Below, in pieces: positions 20,746-32,126 of a stretch of DNA of 64,000 nt. The translations under genes were made by a program, and so were the position numbers. The stretch covers positions 25,161,751 through 25,225,750 of the forward strand of contig CM068543.1 in assembly GCA_035048495.1 (NCBI GenBank), read 5' to 3'. This stretch comes from Euptelea pleiosperma (Eukaryota; Streptophyta; Magnoliopsida; Ranunculales; Eupteleaceae). Within the stretch, counting starts at the first letter, position 1. Each line of letters begins with the position of its first letter. Under the pieces are notes generated by a model, which was not told the DNA's origin, ran no database searches, and saw nothing but the letters and a program-made list of their open reading frames with translations.

Positions 20746-21935
20746 TGATGTAGATGGGACGTGGGAGGGAGTGCGGTTTGAAGCATCGAAGGGGCAGGGA
20801 GAGAATAAAGGGCACCTGACAAACTACAATAAATGTTCTTGCGGGGAAGAGTAAAAGACAGCGAGAGGATAATAGTAAAGGAGGAGTATGAAATGAGTAT
20901 ATTGAAGGGCAGGCAAGTGGCGGTGCAGTCCTTAGTCAAAAATCGCCCCACCACGGAGCAAAAAACTTAAAACTTAGTTTAGGGCTTACTAATCTCTGCG
21001 CTTAATGCCTTTTGTGTCAAGCATTGCATGAGATAAAATTTTTTGAGAAAACCTGACCTATACAGGCATCATTCCTGTGACACGTCTTATGTAATAGTTA
21101 AAAGACAAGGAAGAGAGGAAAATGAGAATATTTTGTTAAAATTAAAAATAATAGAAATATTCAGTTAAATAAATGAGAGAGAGATTTGATAAGTATTTCT
21201 TTTGAGTCATGATCATAGTTAGCAAATCTCCGTTTAAACCCCGACTTTTGAAGAAAAAAAGAAAAACATCTTTTGGAGAGAAAAAAAACGTTTCAAATCT
21301 CGGTGTTTTCAAAACATAAAAAAAAAAAAAAAGAAATATTCGACCATGGCCAAACCCATCATGGTGGCCTAAAATAAAGATCAACCCAATAAAAATAAAG
21401 TAAATATTATCGAAATTAATTTATAATGAGTATAAACCATTACCTAATAAAAGAAAAATAAAATCTTGAAGAAAAATAAGTATAGGATGGATCAAACACA
21501 CTTACCTCAAGGTTTCTTGAACTTTAATGGAAATTGAAAATTTTTTCAAATTTGAAAGTCGTCGGATTGTCATCTCCTCGGAGTATGTTCTTCTAATCGA
21601 AGTCCTTATCAATTCTTCCTTCTTGCTCGAGTGCGATCGGTGCCCGGATGAAGGTTTAATAGAGCTTTCTCTATTCTTTAATGGAGTTGGGTTTGTGAAA
21701 GCTTCTAAAGCTTTAGGGTTAACATTTTTTTGTTATTGTGCAACTTATGGTATGCGTAGTTTAGATGTGTTGTTTAGATGCGTGTGTGTACGTATGGAAA
21801 TAGTGTGTGTAAATAATATCACCCTTTTAAAAAGGGTATTTTCTTTTCTTTCATGAGGAGGGCTCCAAGAAATTATATTGGGTGCCTTTATGGAAAAAGG
21901 TTGAATAGACTTTACTGCCGGACATTCGTCGCAAC
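20746..21935. other. Gap, nothing recognised
   Basis: No gene supported. Short open frames on both strands (20703-20954 minus, 21142-21384 minus, 21527-21856 plus) match no family I know. The frame at 21527-21856 is longest (109 codons) but has no motif. A-rich runs lie near 21250 and 21320. Confidence 0.45.
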
Positions 21936-22188
21936 GGACCACAGTATGTGCCATATGGCGTACTCTTTGCGATCGCTGAACATATGGATATTTGGTCCAA
22001 ACCTAGGTGGACCTACAGACAAAAAAATTAGCCTCATTAGTGATTTCTAACTGTTGGATTGGAGTCATATCTATGGGTTGATTTTTAACCGTGGAATTTA
22101 AGCATTATTTGGGGTACAAAGATCCAAAGGTTTGAAATCACTATTCAGGCTAATTGTTGGTATGTAGGTCCACCTAGGGATGGGCCTA
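21936..22188. mobile_element. Foldback MITE, G-box family, truncated copy
   Basis: Contains the family landmarks CATATGGATATTTGGTCC, AGGTGGACCTACAGAC, TTGATTTTTAACCGTGGAA, GTACAAAGATCCAAAGG and GTAGGTCCACCTAGGGATGG. It ends where the right terminal arm should begin, at the junction with the dispersed repeat that starts near 22188. Confidence 0.6.
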
Positions 22189-22745
22189 CATACCCTTTCA
22201 TGTCTTTCCCTAGCATTACTAATGCGAAATTTCATATTTCTTAGATTATTCAACTGAATTATTGATAAGCTCAAAGCCAATAATACAACGCCTAGCAAAA
22301 TGGAGTCCATAATTCTGAGATTTTCATATCACTTGTTAGATGTGTATGTGATTACAATTTTTTTTAAAGGTAAAATAAGAAAATTTTAAAAATTTCAAGA
22401 AATTAATTACCTTTTTTTGTTTTATTAAAGGGACATTCAATTTAAACTAAAAAGCCCTAAAAGGAAAAAAAGTTGGGGTTAGAATGCCCTATAAGGTGCA
22501 AGAAACAACGGACCAAGCCTGTTATTTTATGCGTCTTAAAAAAATGACAGACAGGACATGTTGTCCTTTAATCAATAAAACAGACACATAAATAATTGAC
22601 GGATTACGTATGTCATTTTATAAAGATAAAAAATCGATGGACTAAATTGCATTATTAAAATTCGACGGACTTGGTCTGCCATTTTCACCCATTTTAAAAA
22701 CGACAGTCAAAAGTCTGTCATTATTTTTGTATTTATAAACTACGC
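22188..22745. repeat. Dispersed repeat with CACTA-like subterminal motifs, copy 1
   Basis: 22190-22465 (CATGTCTTTCCCTAGCATTA, GATAAGCTCAAAGCC, TTAGATGTGTATGTGATT, TTTAAACTAAAAAGCCCTAA) aligns with 30512-30742 in the same orientation. 22490-22745 carries GACAGAC/GTCTGTC and ACGGACC-type motifs like those at 32264-32500, which begin CACTACACCAAAAAGAC. Here the Harbinger-type insertion found in the second copy is absent, so this is an empty-site relative. Confidence 0.6.
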
Positions 22746-22829
22746 AAAAAAAATAAAAACCCATTTTCTCTCTTTTTCCATCTTCTCTTTTTCATTCATA
22801 TTGCTTGTCATACTTGTTTGCATGTCTCA

Positions 22830-23815
22830 TATTGAATGTGCATGTCTTCTTCCTTATATTCACTTAGAGTTGATAAGTTGACCATAGAGATGTTTATGAG
22901 TATGTTGGACTGATTTCTCACATCTCATTTTTCATGTATATTTCTATATTGAAGAAAGGGCTGCCTAGATTAGTATGGAGCCAACTTGGAGTGAAACTTG
23001 GAGAGGGCTACCTAATCTAAAAGAGTTAGAATGAAAGCCCCCTCTCCCATTGATCAAAAAACATTCTATATAGGAAATGGCTACCTAGACGTTAGTGCGA
23101 AAGCTAACATGGATGTAACATGGAAAGAGTTGCCTAACTTAAAAAGATTTAGTGTGAAAGTTGCCTAGTGTAATGGTCATAAAAATTTCACTATACATGC
23201 AGATTTGTTACACCATTTGCCAGTACATATACTCGATCTTATTTTCGTTGAGATGATTCAGCCAGATTTATCCTTGATTTCTCTAGAGAGATCTTAATTT
23301 AGTTTACAACAAAGTATCTTTACATTGGAAATCTGCAATTTTTTTGACTAGTGCTAGTGACTGGATGAATGAACTTTTAAAGTGAACCTAAAATTTGTGT
23401 AAATTTGATCCATGTATCTGAAAATTTGAATTGGGAAATCTATGTGAAATGATGTTCTTCAATTTCCTTCAAACCAATAATTGTTCGTTCGAACGAGGTT
23501 CAAATGTCTCATACCCCGTTCGATCGAGAAGTTCGATAGTCATTCGAGCAGGAAATAAATTGCACCTGGGGCTTCATTTTAGAGCACCTTTCTCTCCTAA
23601 AACCTCTCTAGAACGTTTCTAGTATATTTTCAACCCCTCCACATGCATCTTTTATTTTGTACGATTTCATTCTCTTTTGGTCCATTGATTTCGGATTGTC
23701 ATTCTTGGTCGATCGGTGTTTGCTCTTTACATTAATGGTTATCTCTCTTAGTTATTTTTTTAATTCTTTCCTTTATCAACTTGTGACAAAAAGGAGAGAA
23801 AATGCTTGACTGATT
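22830..23815 (+). mobile_element. Remnant of a SIRE-type 3' tail
   Basis: Repeated GGCTACCTA...GTGAAAG blocks and CCTTTATCAACTTGTGACAAAAAGGAGAGAAAAT near 23775 match the tails of both SIRE elements (near 18785 and 63645). No LTR was recognised beside it, and no coding sequence survives. The 23431-23622 frame is not a gene. Confidence 0.5.
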
Positions 23816-24299
23816 GACTAATTACCTGACTAACTACTAACTAATGTTGGAATATGAATTGGATTCTAATGTTATATACTTATATGCATTACATACATTA
23901 CACATGTTAGTTAACAATGAAATCCAAATGGAAAAAACCTCGGGACTAGGTCCAGATTGGAAAGTGCAATATAAGAGGTACAAGTACAGAAGTTACTCAA
24001 AACAATGTAAACAATACCAAAAATAAGGGAGAAGACAAGATATGAAAGTTCTCCGAGCTCAAAACCATGAGTGAATGGGAGATACTACCATCTTATTATA
24101 TAGACACGGTTACAGCAATAATCAAGGGATTGCGATTCCCGAGACTTTCCAAAATAAAGGGATAATCATCCCAAAGATAAATAGTTGCTAAACACAGAAA
24201 GGGAATCATATCCCACATATAAATAGTTGCTTAATAATTAAACAAAGGAATCATCCCAAATATATACAAATCAAAGATATTGCTCAATCACTAGTCGGA
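23816..24299. other. Probable LTR-derived sequence beside a Copia remnant
   Basis: Repeated AAAGGGAATCAT and AAATAGTTGCT blocks near 24170-24240. On the minus strand this follows the Copia RNase H end and would correspond to its 3' LTR, but its end could not be placed and the 5' copy does not match it. Confidence 0.4.
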
Positions 24300-25320
24300 T
24301 CTTGGTATATTTACATGTCCAATAGATTGGGATCTAGAGGAATGATCTGGTGTGATGTGTGATTGTGATCACATGGTTGTCTAATACACACCCCTGCAAG
24401 ATGATGGGTCGTTGACGGACCATTAGCTTGTCCTTCTACTTCTGAAAATGAGAAGTAGAGAGAGCCCTTTAGTGAAAATGTCAGACTTGATCTTCGGTAC
24501 AAATGTATCGAACATCCATTCCTTGTGGACAACTTTCTCCCGAACATGGTGATAATCAACTTCCAAATGTTTGATGCGAGCATGAAATATTGGATTAGAG
24601 GTGAGGGAGATTGAACTAATGTTGTCGCACCAAATGAGTGGAGTAGATAAAAAATCCAAAGATCTTTCAATAGGGAACAAAACCAAGAAATATCTACAGT
24701 CGTTTGTGCCAATTGACGATGTTCGGATTCTGTAATAAAGTGAGAGACAATGGGTTGCTTTTTAACATTCCATGAGATGGCATTAGATCCCAAATAGACA
24801 TAGTAGCCTCTGGTTGACCGTCGATCATGTGGGCTCCCGAAATAATCAGAATTTGAATAGGCTTCCAATTGCAAAGATCTGGATTGAAAGAGTAGGCCAT
24901 GATCAAAGGAGTCTTTGACTTAGCGGAAAATACACTTAACTATAGTCCAATGAGTAATGGTAGGATGATGCATGTACTGGCAAACCTGATTAACATCATA
25001 AGATAGGTCCGGACGGATTAATGTTAAATACTGGAGCCCCTACCACACTACGATACCTAGTCGGATTTGGAAGGGACTAGATGGAGGGCTATTCTAAGAT
25101 GGAGAAATAGTTTCTGAGGGTGATGATGTAGAAGCATCGGTGCGACGGTGGCTGAGTTGGGATAGTTCTAACACAACATTTTTTTAGATGTACCAAGGAT
25201 TAATTATTGGGCCCAACGGGCATCGCGATGCTGTCACCGGACTTGGGAACGATGCATATAGATCAGGATCGAGAGAACAAAGTCGACGAATGACTTGCTC
25301 GGATACCATGCTAGGAAATG
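24300..25320 (-). mobile_element. Ty1-copia remnant (reverse transcriptase C-terminus and RNase H)
   Basis: On the minus strand a Copia polyprotein end survives in pieces: [12 protein letters not shown] RT end (about 24970-24910), LEAYSNSDYFGSPHDRRSTRGYYVYLGS (24874 onward), ISWNVKKQPIVSHFITESEH, then, in another frame, IWCDNISSISLTSNP, ARIKHLEVDYHHVREKV and SDIFTKGLS (24686-24423). These are the RNase H motifs (DSDWAG/CDN) of Copia. A candidate primer-binding site TGGTATCCGAGC (one mismatch) is read at 25308-25297, so most of the interior is deleted. Frameshifts make it non-functional. It ends about 270 bp from the P450 stop codon. Confidence 0.8.
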
Positions 25321-25590
25321 AGATTGATTGATAAAGTTGATGATGAATTACAATTTAGGTAAATCACGACCATAGTTTAAACATAAATCATAATTAATTA
25401 TAATTTAATAGATACTAATCAGTTCTAATTGATCTTATGCTAATCATAATAAGAGACTGTGATGAGATACAGTTAATTATCATTCGGTGTATCTCATACA
25501 CCTTATTACATTGTACATAAAATCTTCTCTCTAATAGAGGAAGCCACTCTACCCATGAGCACAAATTTTGAGGTGAGTGGTAGATTCTCC
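25321..25590 (-). other. 3' flank of the P450, possibly LTR-derived
   Basis: On the minus strand this lies just upstream of the Copia primer-binding site, so part may be that element's 5' LTR, ending CA at 25309. It contains TACAATGTAATAAGG-like sequence that could serve as a polyadenylation region for the P450; no canonical AATAAA was fixed. Confidence 0.4.
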
Positions 25591-28372
25591 TTAGATGCGT
25601 AGGCGATAAGTTGGGATAGCAAGTAGAGGGTTAGCCCTTGGCACTGTTAGGCCAGGCTTCTCCTTCATATCCAAGTCTTTGGGTGACATGCCATCCGGAA
25701 GCTCCCAATCGAAGCAGTGTGCCAATTGTGCAAGTACTAGTCGAACCACTGTTAAACCTAACTGCATTGCTGGGCACCCTCTTCGGCCAGATCCAAATGG
25801 TATAAGTTGTAAGTCATTTCCCCGGACATTTATATTGGTACCGATGAACCTCTCGGGATAGAATTCTTCAGCATTGTCAGACCACGCATTGGAGTCCCGT
25901 CCAATCGCGGAAGCATTTATAATGATCCTGGCCTTCTTGGGTATATGGTATCCGTTTATGATGATGTCTTCCCTGGATTCATGTGGGACGAGCAATGGGC
26001 CAGTCGGATGGAGCCTCATGCTTTCCTTCACCACCATGTTGAAGTAGTCTAACTTCGCCAAATCAGTCTCCTCTACCACCCGGTCCATGCCAACTACACT
26101 CTCTAATTCTTCTTGGACCTGTTTCAACACCCGTGGATTCCTTATGAGTTCCGAAAGGGCCCACTCAACTGCAGTAGCTGATGTGTCCATTGCACCCCCA
26201 AGCATGTCCAAGATGATTGCCTTGATATTGGTTCGATCCAGCTGCATGTCATGTGTATTGGATTCCCCCAAGGACAACATTACATCAATAAAGTCCCTTT
26301 GCTGATCCTTTCCATCTTTAGCATCTTGTACATGCTCCTCGATGATCATCTCTAAGTATTCGTCTACAACCTTGCTTACAGCCTTCATGCGGCGAGCTAG
26401 TCCCTAGAGGCAGCAAGGATTTTGAAAATGTTATTACAGATAATGGACAAAAAATAATATTTTTTTCTATAACAGCCATTGTACCTATTGGTGGCGGATA
26501 AACACACTAAAAATCAGCTTGATTGATGATTTCTAGCCATTGGATTTACTACCCAAAAAATATTATGCTTGAATCCAATGGCTAGAATCAACTTAAAAAG
26601 TACTAAAATATATGGCTAGAGAACGAATAAATTTAATTTTTGGTTTGTATCTCCAACAAGGGGTTGGCTAAACATCCATGTGGTTTGGGGGATGGGGCCT
26701 TCTCTCACTTGGGCTGGGGGCCTTCTCTCACCTGGGGCCTAAGGCGACCGCCTTACTAGCCTTATGGTTGAGACGGCCCTTCAGAAGGTTTGCTGATCAG
26801 CAAAGTTGCTGACAGATCATAATATGAGCCATGTGGCACACTCTTAGAGGATTCTCTTAGAGGATGCTAACCGTATGATGTTTGGCCAATCCCCAAGTGG
26901 ACCTACAAACCAAAAATTAGGCTGATTAGTGATTTTAAACCTGTGGATCTTTGTACCCCAAACAATAGATAATAATTCTTAAAATCCATGGTTAAAAATC
27001 AACCCATGAAAATGACTCCAATCCAACACTTAAAAAATCCTAATTAGGCTGATTTTTGGTTTGTTGGTCCACCTAGGGATTGGCCAAACATTCATATGGT
27101 CTGAGTCGTTTAAGAGTGTGCCACGTGGTTCATATTATGGTTGGTCAGCATGTTTGCTGACCAACACCGTTCAGTAATGTTCTACTCGGCATAGAAACGC
27201 GAAAGAAGTTAGAAAAGTCAAAGCTGCCCATGTCAAAGAACCTTCAAGATAGAGAGGATAACGAAAAGTCAGAAATGACCACGGAACTTAAGGAAAAAAT
27301 GAAATAAGGGGCAAAATGTGAAAATAAAGGCACACTTCAACAATTGCCTTTATATAAATAGCTAAAGAAGCAACTAAATGTCTTTTTATGGGCATGTAGC
27401 TACTAATTGAGTCACTAGCCTGAGTCTACCAGAAATCTAATAAAATTGTCTTGACTCTGTTCCGAGTCAACTGACCGAGTTTTAAACTACTAGTTTACAA
27501 GAAAACTAATTAAGTAGCTACGAATTTTTTTTTATGGGCATGTGTACGTATCTACTAATTGAGTCACTAGCCTGAGTCTATTAAAAATGTAATTTAATTG
27601 GGTTGACTCAGTCTAGTTCCGAGTCAACTCGCCAAGTTATAAAATTGTGCTAATAACAACCATTATAAGTTAAGCATCATTATCAAAACCATGCCTGAAG
27701 GTCAAGTATCCCGATATATGGGATATAATCAGATAGGTTGAAAGCTCCAGCCAGCTTCAAGGCCTCCTGGGTGATCGGTTTGAAGCTGAACCTGCCGTCC
27801 TTGCCGCAACCAAGTGTCATCCGGTATGTCATTTCTTCAACAAGCAATCCAATTTCGGCGCTAAGATTGACCACTGTTCGAGTCTTCGCAGCTCCGCTAA
27901 GAAACTTAACAAGACGACCAAGCTCGTTTCTCCTCATGAGCTGAAATGAATCAATCTTTGAGTTGGTAAGGAGCTCTATGGTGCACAATTTGCGAATATT
28001 TCGCCAATAAGAGCCGTACTCGGAGAAGGCGATTCCCTTGCTTCCGTAAGACATGTACTCAGCAGCTTGGACTTTGGGTCGAGTCGCAAAGTTGATGTCA
28101 TGCTTCTTGAGGAACAACTCTGCTGCCTCAGGAGTGGAGACTACAATGGTTGGGACAAGACCGAGCCGTATGTACATAATTGGACCATATTTCTTGGCCA
28201 ATTGACGGAGGCTGCGGTGAGGGTGATCACCCATCATGAGAAGGTGGCCGAGAATCGGCAACCCCGGAGGACCGGGGGGTAGCCGTCGTTCATTGTTCCG
28301 GGCTTTCCCTCTCAATGAGCTTATGAGGTAGGCTATCGAGCAGAGCCCTGCAAGGACTACAAAGAGAAGCAT
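25591..28372 (-). CDS. Cytochrome P450, CYP71 clan (CYP736A-like), two exons
   Basis: A membrane-bound haem monooxygenase of the endoplasmic reticulum; substrate not predictable. Exon 1 is 28372-27695 (226 codons), exon 2 is 26403-25591, total 496 residues, normal for the family. Residues 1-20 form the N-terminal anchor, followed by a basic hinge and the [11 protein letters not shown] hinge motif near 32. The I-helix reads GGAMDTSAT (about 295-303; Ala where the second Gly of AGxDTT is usual), ExxR is ESMR (353-356), PERF lies at 409-412, and the haem loop is [10 protein letters not shown] with Cys436 (the last Gly of FxxGxRxCxG is Ala, which some CYP71-clan members tolerate). The exon junction falls after ..DLQ, the usual CYP71-clan intron place; the donor is GC, not GT. 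The intron (27694-26404) holds two MITEs. No internal stop is seen. The CYP736A assignment is from recalled resemblance. Confidence 0.93.
26480..26700. mobile_element. Foldback MITE, second family, copy 2
   Basis: Shares ATGATTTCTAGCCATTGGAT and ATGCTTGAATCCAATGGCT with 6566-6810, and ends GGCTAAACATCCATGTGG. Located in the P450 intron. Confidence 0.6.
26791..27165. mobile_element. Foldback MITE, G-box family, full copy in the P450 intron
   Basis: Outer arms are opposed (TGCTGATCAGCAAAGTTGCTG on the left against CAGCATGTTTGCTGACCAAC on the right). Next come ATAATATGAGCCATGTGGCAC and GTGCCACGTGGTTCATATTAT, then the shared GGCCAATCCC/GGGATTGGCC and AATCA.GCTGATT arms. The right arm keeps CCACGTGG; the left one has decayed to CCATGTGG. 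Confidence 0.75.
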
Positions 28373-28429
28373 AGTGATCCCAGAAGTGAATGCTACTAAA
28401 TATATGATCTCTTCTATCTCCCATCTCTA

Positions 28430-28442
28430 CTTTATATAATAC
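28430..28442 (-). promoter_or_regulatory. TATA box of the P450 gene
   Basis: On the minus strand GTATTATATAAAG lies about 58-70 bases upstream of the ATG at 28372, leaving room for a short 5' UTR. It is the only good TATA motif close to the start. Confidence 0.65.
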
Positions 28443-29128
28443 TTCATTAAGGGCCCCATAACTTTTTCTTCATTGGCTAGGGGTGTGGTTGCAAACACAG
28501 TTTTCAAGATGTTATCCTTTCCCCGACCAGGAATGTGGCACATTTTGCACACCTCCCTTAACTTATTTACTATTCACCTTGCGTTACAAAACAAAAACAG
28601 CCAAAAAACAAGGACCTGCATTTCCAACCCAAGTTTTATTCTAGTGCATGAAGATCATTCCATATTTTGAATTACCCATGTAGAACACGTGTCGTCTTAG
28701 TAAATTCACGTGTTATTTACGTTTAATACGCAAGTTTTTAATGCTACCATATAAAAAAATCAGAAAAAATCGTGAATTTTTATATTAAACGAATAAAATG
28801 CGTATTATTCGTGTTTAATACATGAATTTTGTCTTTTTTTTTTTAATAAAATCGGTAAAATTCATGTTTTTTAAGGCTAAATGAAATTTTAGCGGCATTA
28901 TAACCTGAAACCGAATTAAACTCTTAACTTTTCCCATTCTGAATTTTTGCTGTATGCCGAATTATTGCTAACTATGGTATCAATGCAACATACCTCTCGA
29001 ACAGCATCGGTGGGGTTGTTTCATTATGGACTGGAACTTGTGGTGGAGGTCGTTGTTCCAATCTCACTCACGAGCGTACTAGGAATGTTGCTGGCACAGT
29101 GACCGAGAACAATTATGAACCTCATAAC
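28443..29128. other. P450 upstream region and gap, no gene
   Basis: AT-rich non-coding DNA. GAACACGTGTCG near 28684 and TTCACGTGTTA near 28706 are CACGTG-type (G-box) motifs roughly 320 bp upstream of the P450 start. 28700-28880 has repeated TTAATACG/CGTGTTTAATAC motifs in both orientations. Confidence 0.45.
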
Positions 29129-29129
29129 C

Positions 29130-30150
29130 GAGAAAATTTTTGAAGCAGTAGATTTTATGAAGTGACGAAGCATTGGCCAATCACATCGAGCCACAGTCCG
29201 ACCGCTGATGCTTTCAAACAAACCCGGAAATGGTCCGATGTGATTTGCCACTGCTTCGCTGCTTCAAAAATTTTCTCATGGTAACCAAGTTTGAAACGAA
29301 AGCAAGGAAGAACATTTGAATCACATGGTTTTTGAAAAAAAATGTGATTTACATGCAATCGAATGCATCAGGACAGGTCACCTCAGTCACTTTTCAATGT
29401 TAGGTTTTTTCTTCTACTAAGTTCCTTGTCTTTACGAGTAAAACTTCTGTCACAATAAATCACACAAACACAGCCAATGAGTTCTCGGGACGTACACCTC
29501 AAAGCGAAAGCACATGGGTACGTTGCAACAAGCACTTGTTTACGTGCCAAGAACTCATTGGCTTGTGATTGTGTGATTTACAATTTCTTGTGATAGAAGT
29601 TTTACTCGTCTTTACACATATATTTTGATTACACGCTTTATTTATTTATCAATAGGCTTAGGCTTGGGCTTAGGCTTGGGCTTGGGCTCGAGGCCTCCTT
29701 TTTCTGACACCTCTCCGGAGTTGTATTTTCGGCAATCCAAGGGTGGTTGAGTACTAGCAAAAAGTGAAAAAAGTTAATGCCAGTGCTATCAAGTATCAAC
29801 CACTGTTGGATTCTCAGAATCCACAGCCAAGAACACGACTACTGAGAGGGGTAGAAAAAGGGGTAATGTGAGAAAATTTTTGAAGCAGCAAAGCAGTGGC
29901 CAATCACAATCCGCGGTTCAAAAGCATTTTTGGGTTTGTTTTAAAGCATCAGCGGAATGTGGCATGATATGATTGGCCACTGCTTCGTCGTTTCAAAAAA
30001 ATCTTGGTAAACAAGAAATTTTTTAAAACGGCGAAGGCCAATCACATCATGCTACAGTCCGCTTATGCTTTAAAACAAACCCTAAAATGCTTTTGAACCA
30101 AGGATTGTGGCGCAATGTGATTGGCCACTGCTTCGCCACTTCAAACACTT
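29130..30150. repeat. Three foldback units of a GAAGCAGxGAAGCAGTGGCC family
   Basis: Units at about 29130-29280, 29870-30005 and 30008-30150. Each has AAATTTTTGAAGCAG-type arms around GGCCAATCACATC, TGCTTT(C/A)AAACAAACCC and the inverted counterpart GATGTGATTTGCCACTGCTTCG. Probably small hAT-type MITEs or fragments of one element; no target duplication was settled. Confidence 0.6.
29435..29608. mobile_element. MITE (174 bp) with TCTTTA direct repeats
   Basis: The ends CGAGTAAAACTTCTGTCACAA and TTGTGATAGAAGTTTTACTCG are inverted with one mismatch. Internal arms (AAATCACACAAACACAGCCAATGAGTTC) are also opposed. The direct repeat TCTTTA (or GTCTTTA if the end base is shared) flanks at 29429-29434 and 29609-29614. 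Confidence 0.78.
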
Positions 30151-30511
30151 AGGCTTCACGCAACAATGACTTTTCACTAATGGTTAGTAGATGAAATTAA
30201 ATTATATTTCTAAAACAGTCCCTTTTAACCACTTATTTACTTCCTATGCTTCTGATCCATTTTATGAAGACAAGTAGACAACCCTTTTTAATCACTTATT
30301 TACATCCCTTGCCATTTTTCCATAGTACTAAAACAGCCCCTATGTTTTAATAATTCGCATGTTAATCACGCGCATATGCATGTGCCACCCACTAGTTCTT
30401 ATAACGGTAAGAAAGATATATTATGCCACATTTTTTCAAAATTGCACTCAACTCTCCAAAAACCCTTTGCCTCGTATAAATAGACTCCTCTCTCTCTCTC
30501 TCTCTCTCTCT
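30151..30511. other. Gap with (CT)n microsatellite
   Basis: A nearly pure CT run lies at about 30485-30514. The rest is AT-rich with no supported gene; the 30399-30710 minus frame is a shadow of the repeat. Confidence 0.5.
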
Positions 30512-30742
30512 CTACACTTTCATGTCTTCCCCTAGTATTGCTAATGAGAGAGGACCTACGTCCTAGATTATTCAACTTATTGATAAGCTCAAAGCCCAGA
30601 ATACGACACCATAATTCAGAGATTTCAAATAAATTATTAGATGTGTATGTGATTAATTTTTTTGAAAGGCAGGATTTTTTTTTTAAAAGTTTACCTTTTT
30701 TATTTATCAAAGAGACATTCTATTTAAACTAAAGAGCCCTAA

Positions 30743-32126
30743 GGGTCTGTTTGGTAACCCGGAATTGAGTAGGATTTGGATTTGTGATTCTTGGAATCAT
30801 TAATCCTTGTGTTTGGGAGGACCGAATTCCAAGAATTATATTTCCAATTCCGTGATTTTTCTTGAATTAGAAGTGTTAAGGGGGGAAGAAACTTCTAATT
30901 CCTGGACTTCTATTTCCAGGCAGATAGATTAAAGAGAATTTTTAGCGGGCTACAACTCTCACACGTTATAACATCTTCTATCTCCAAACCAAAAATCAAC
31001 AAGATTAGTTGTTTCCAACCGTTGGATTGATGTCTTTTTATTGGTTGATTATTAACTGTGGGATATCTAACATAATTTGGGGTACTCAGATCCAAAGGTT
31101 AGAAAATTTTAATCAGCTTAATTTTTAGCATGTAGGGAGGGATGGGAGAAACATCCATACGGTCCATGGTCTCTAATAATGTGCCACGTGGCTCATATTG
31201 TGGTCTATCTTCAATGGATTACAAATTTGTAACCGTCGGATTGATGTCTTTTATGGGTTGATTTTTAACTGTGGAATATATAGCATTCACTGGGGCACAA
31301 AGATCCAAAGTTGAGAGATAAGGTCCACCTAGGAATGTAACTAACCATTGGATTGATGTCTTCTATGGGTAGATTTTTAACCATGGGATATATAGCATTA
31401 GTTGGGAGTACGAACATCCAAAGTTGACAAATAACTAATCAATCTTATTTTAGTTTATAGGTCCACCTAGGGATGTAACTAACCATTGGACTGGTGTCTT
31501 TATGGGTTGATTTTTAACCGCGCGTGGGATGTCTAACATTAGTTGGGGTACGAAGATCCAAAGTTTATAAATAACCAATCAGTCTTATTTTTAAAATTAG
31601 GTCCACCTAGGGATGGGACAATTATCCATACGGTATTAGTGATTTGTAACCATTGGATTTGTGTCTTTTTATGTATTTTTAACCATGGGATATTTTGCAT
31701 TATTTGGGGTTCTCTAATCTAAAGGTTAGAAATAACTAATCAACCTGATTTTTAGTATATATATGCACCTAGGGATGGGACAATGATTTTATTTATTGTG
31801 GTAAAAAAATATTAAAATAATTTTATTTATTATTTTTTAAATTGTTTATTTAAATTAACTTTCTTAACAGTAAATTGATGAATGAGAAAAAATACCAACT
31901 GTTATACAGTAAGTTCATGAGATGATATTTCTCTTATGTAGATAGATAGAAATTTCAATTTTTTTAGATATCCAAACAACTAAAATTAGAATTCATTGAG
32001 AATTCTAAGTAAATTCCACGGTGCAACCAAACAAAAGAAATTTCAATTCTTGGAATTTAAATTCTCAGGAATCACAAGTCTTGGAATTGAATATTCCAAA
32101 TTCATGTTTGGTTACCAAACAGGCCC
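30743..32126. mobile_element. Harbinger-type element (1,384 bp), TAA target duplication
   Basis: The ends GGGTCTGTTTGGTAACC and GGTTACCAAACAGGCCC are inverted with one mismatch. TAA flanks both (30740-30742 and 32127-32129). Subterminal AATTCCAAGAATT-type motifs recur on both sides. The unoccupied relative near 22457-22465 confirms the site. The interior is not a transposase but tandem MITE-derived units. Confidence 0.85.
30940..31780. repeat. Five tandem partial units of the G-box MITE family
   Basis: The landmark (A/G)ATCCAAAG recurs near 31089, 31304, 31414, 31556 and 31728, each preceded by GGGTTGATTTTTAAC-like sequence and followed by AATCA(G/A)(C/T)(C/T)T and AGGTCCACCTAGGGATG. One right end with GTGCCACGTGGCTCATATTG lies at about 31180-31200. 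Units are 110-215 bp apart and in the same orientation, so the MITE interior was amplified in tandem inside the Harbinger-type element. Confidence 0.6.

Larger units (their letters stand above)
26404..27694 (-). other. P450 intron (1,291 bp, GC-AG) loaded with MITEs
   Basis: Donor CAG|GCATGG at 27694-27693 and acceptor CTCTAG|GGA at 26405-26404. Splicing there keeps phase 0 and gives ..ILDLQ|GLARRMK.. as in relatives. Contains a second-family foldback (26480-26700), a full G-box-family MITE (26791-27165) and an imperfect direct repeat (CACTAGCCTGAGTCTA near 27412 and 27565). Confidence 0.8.
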
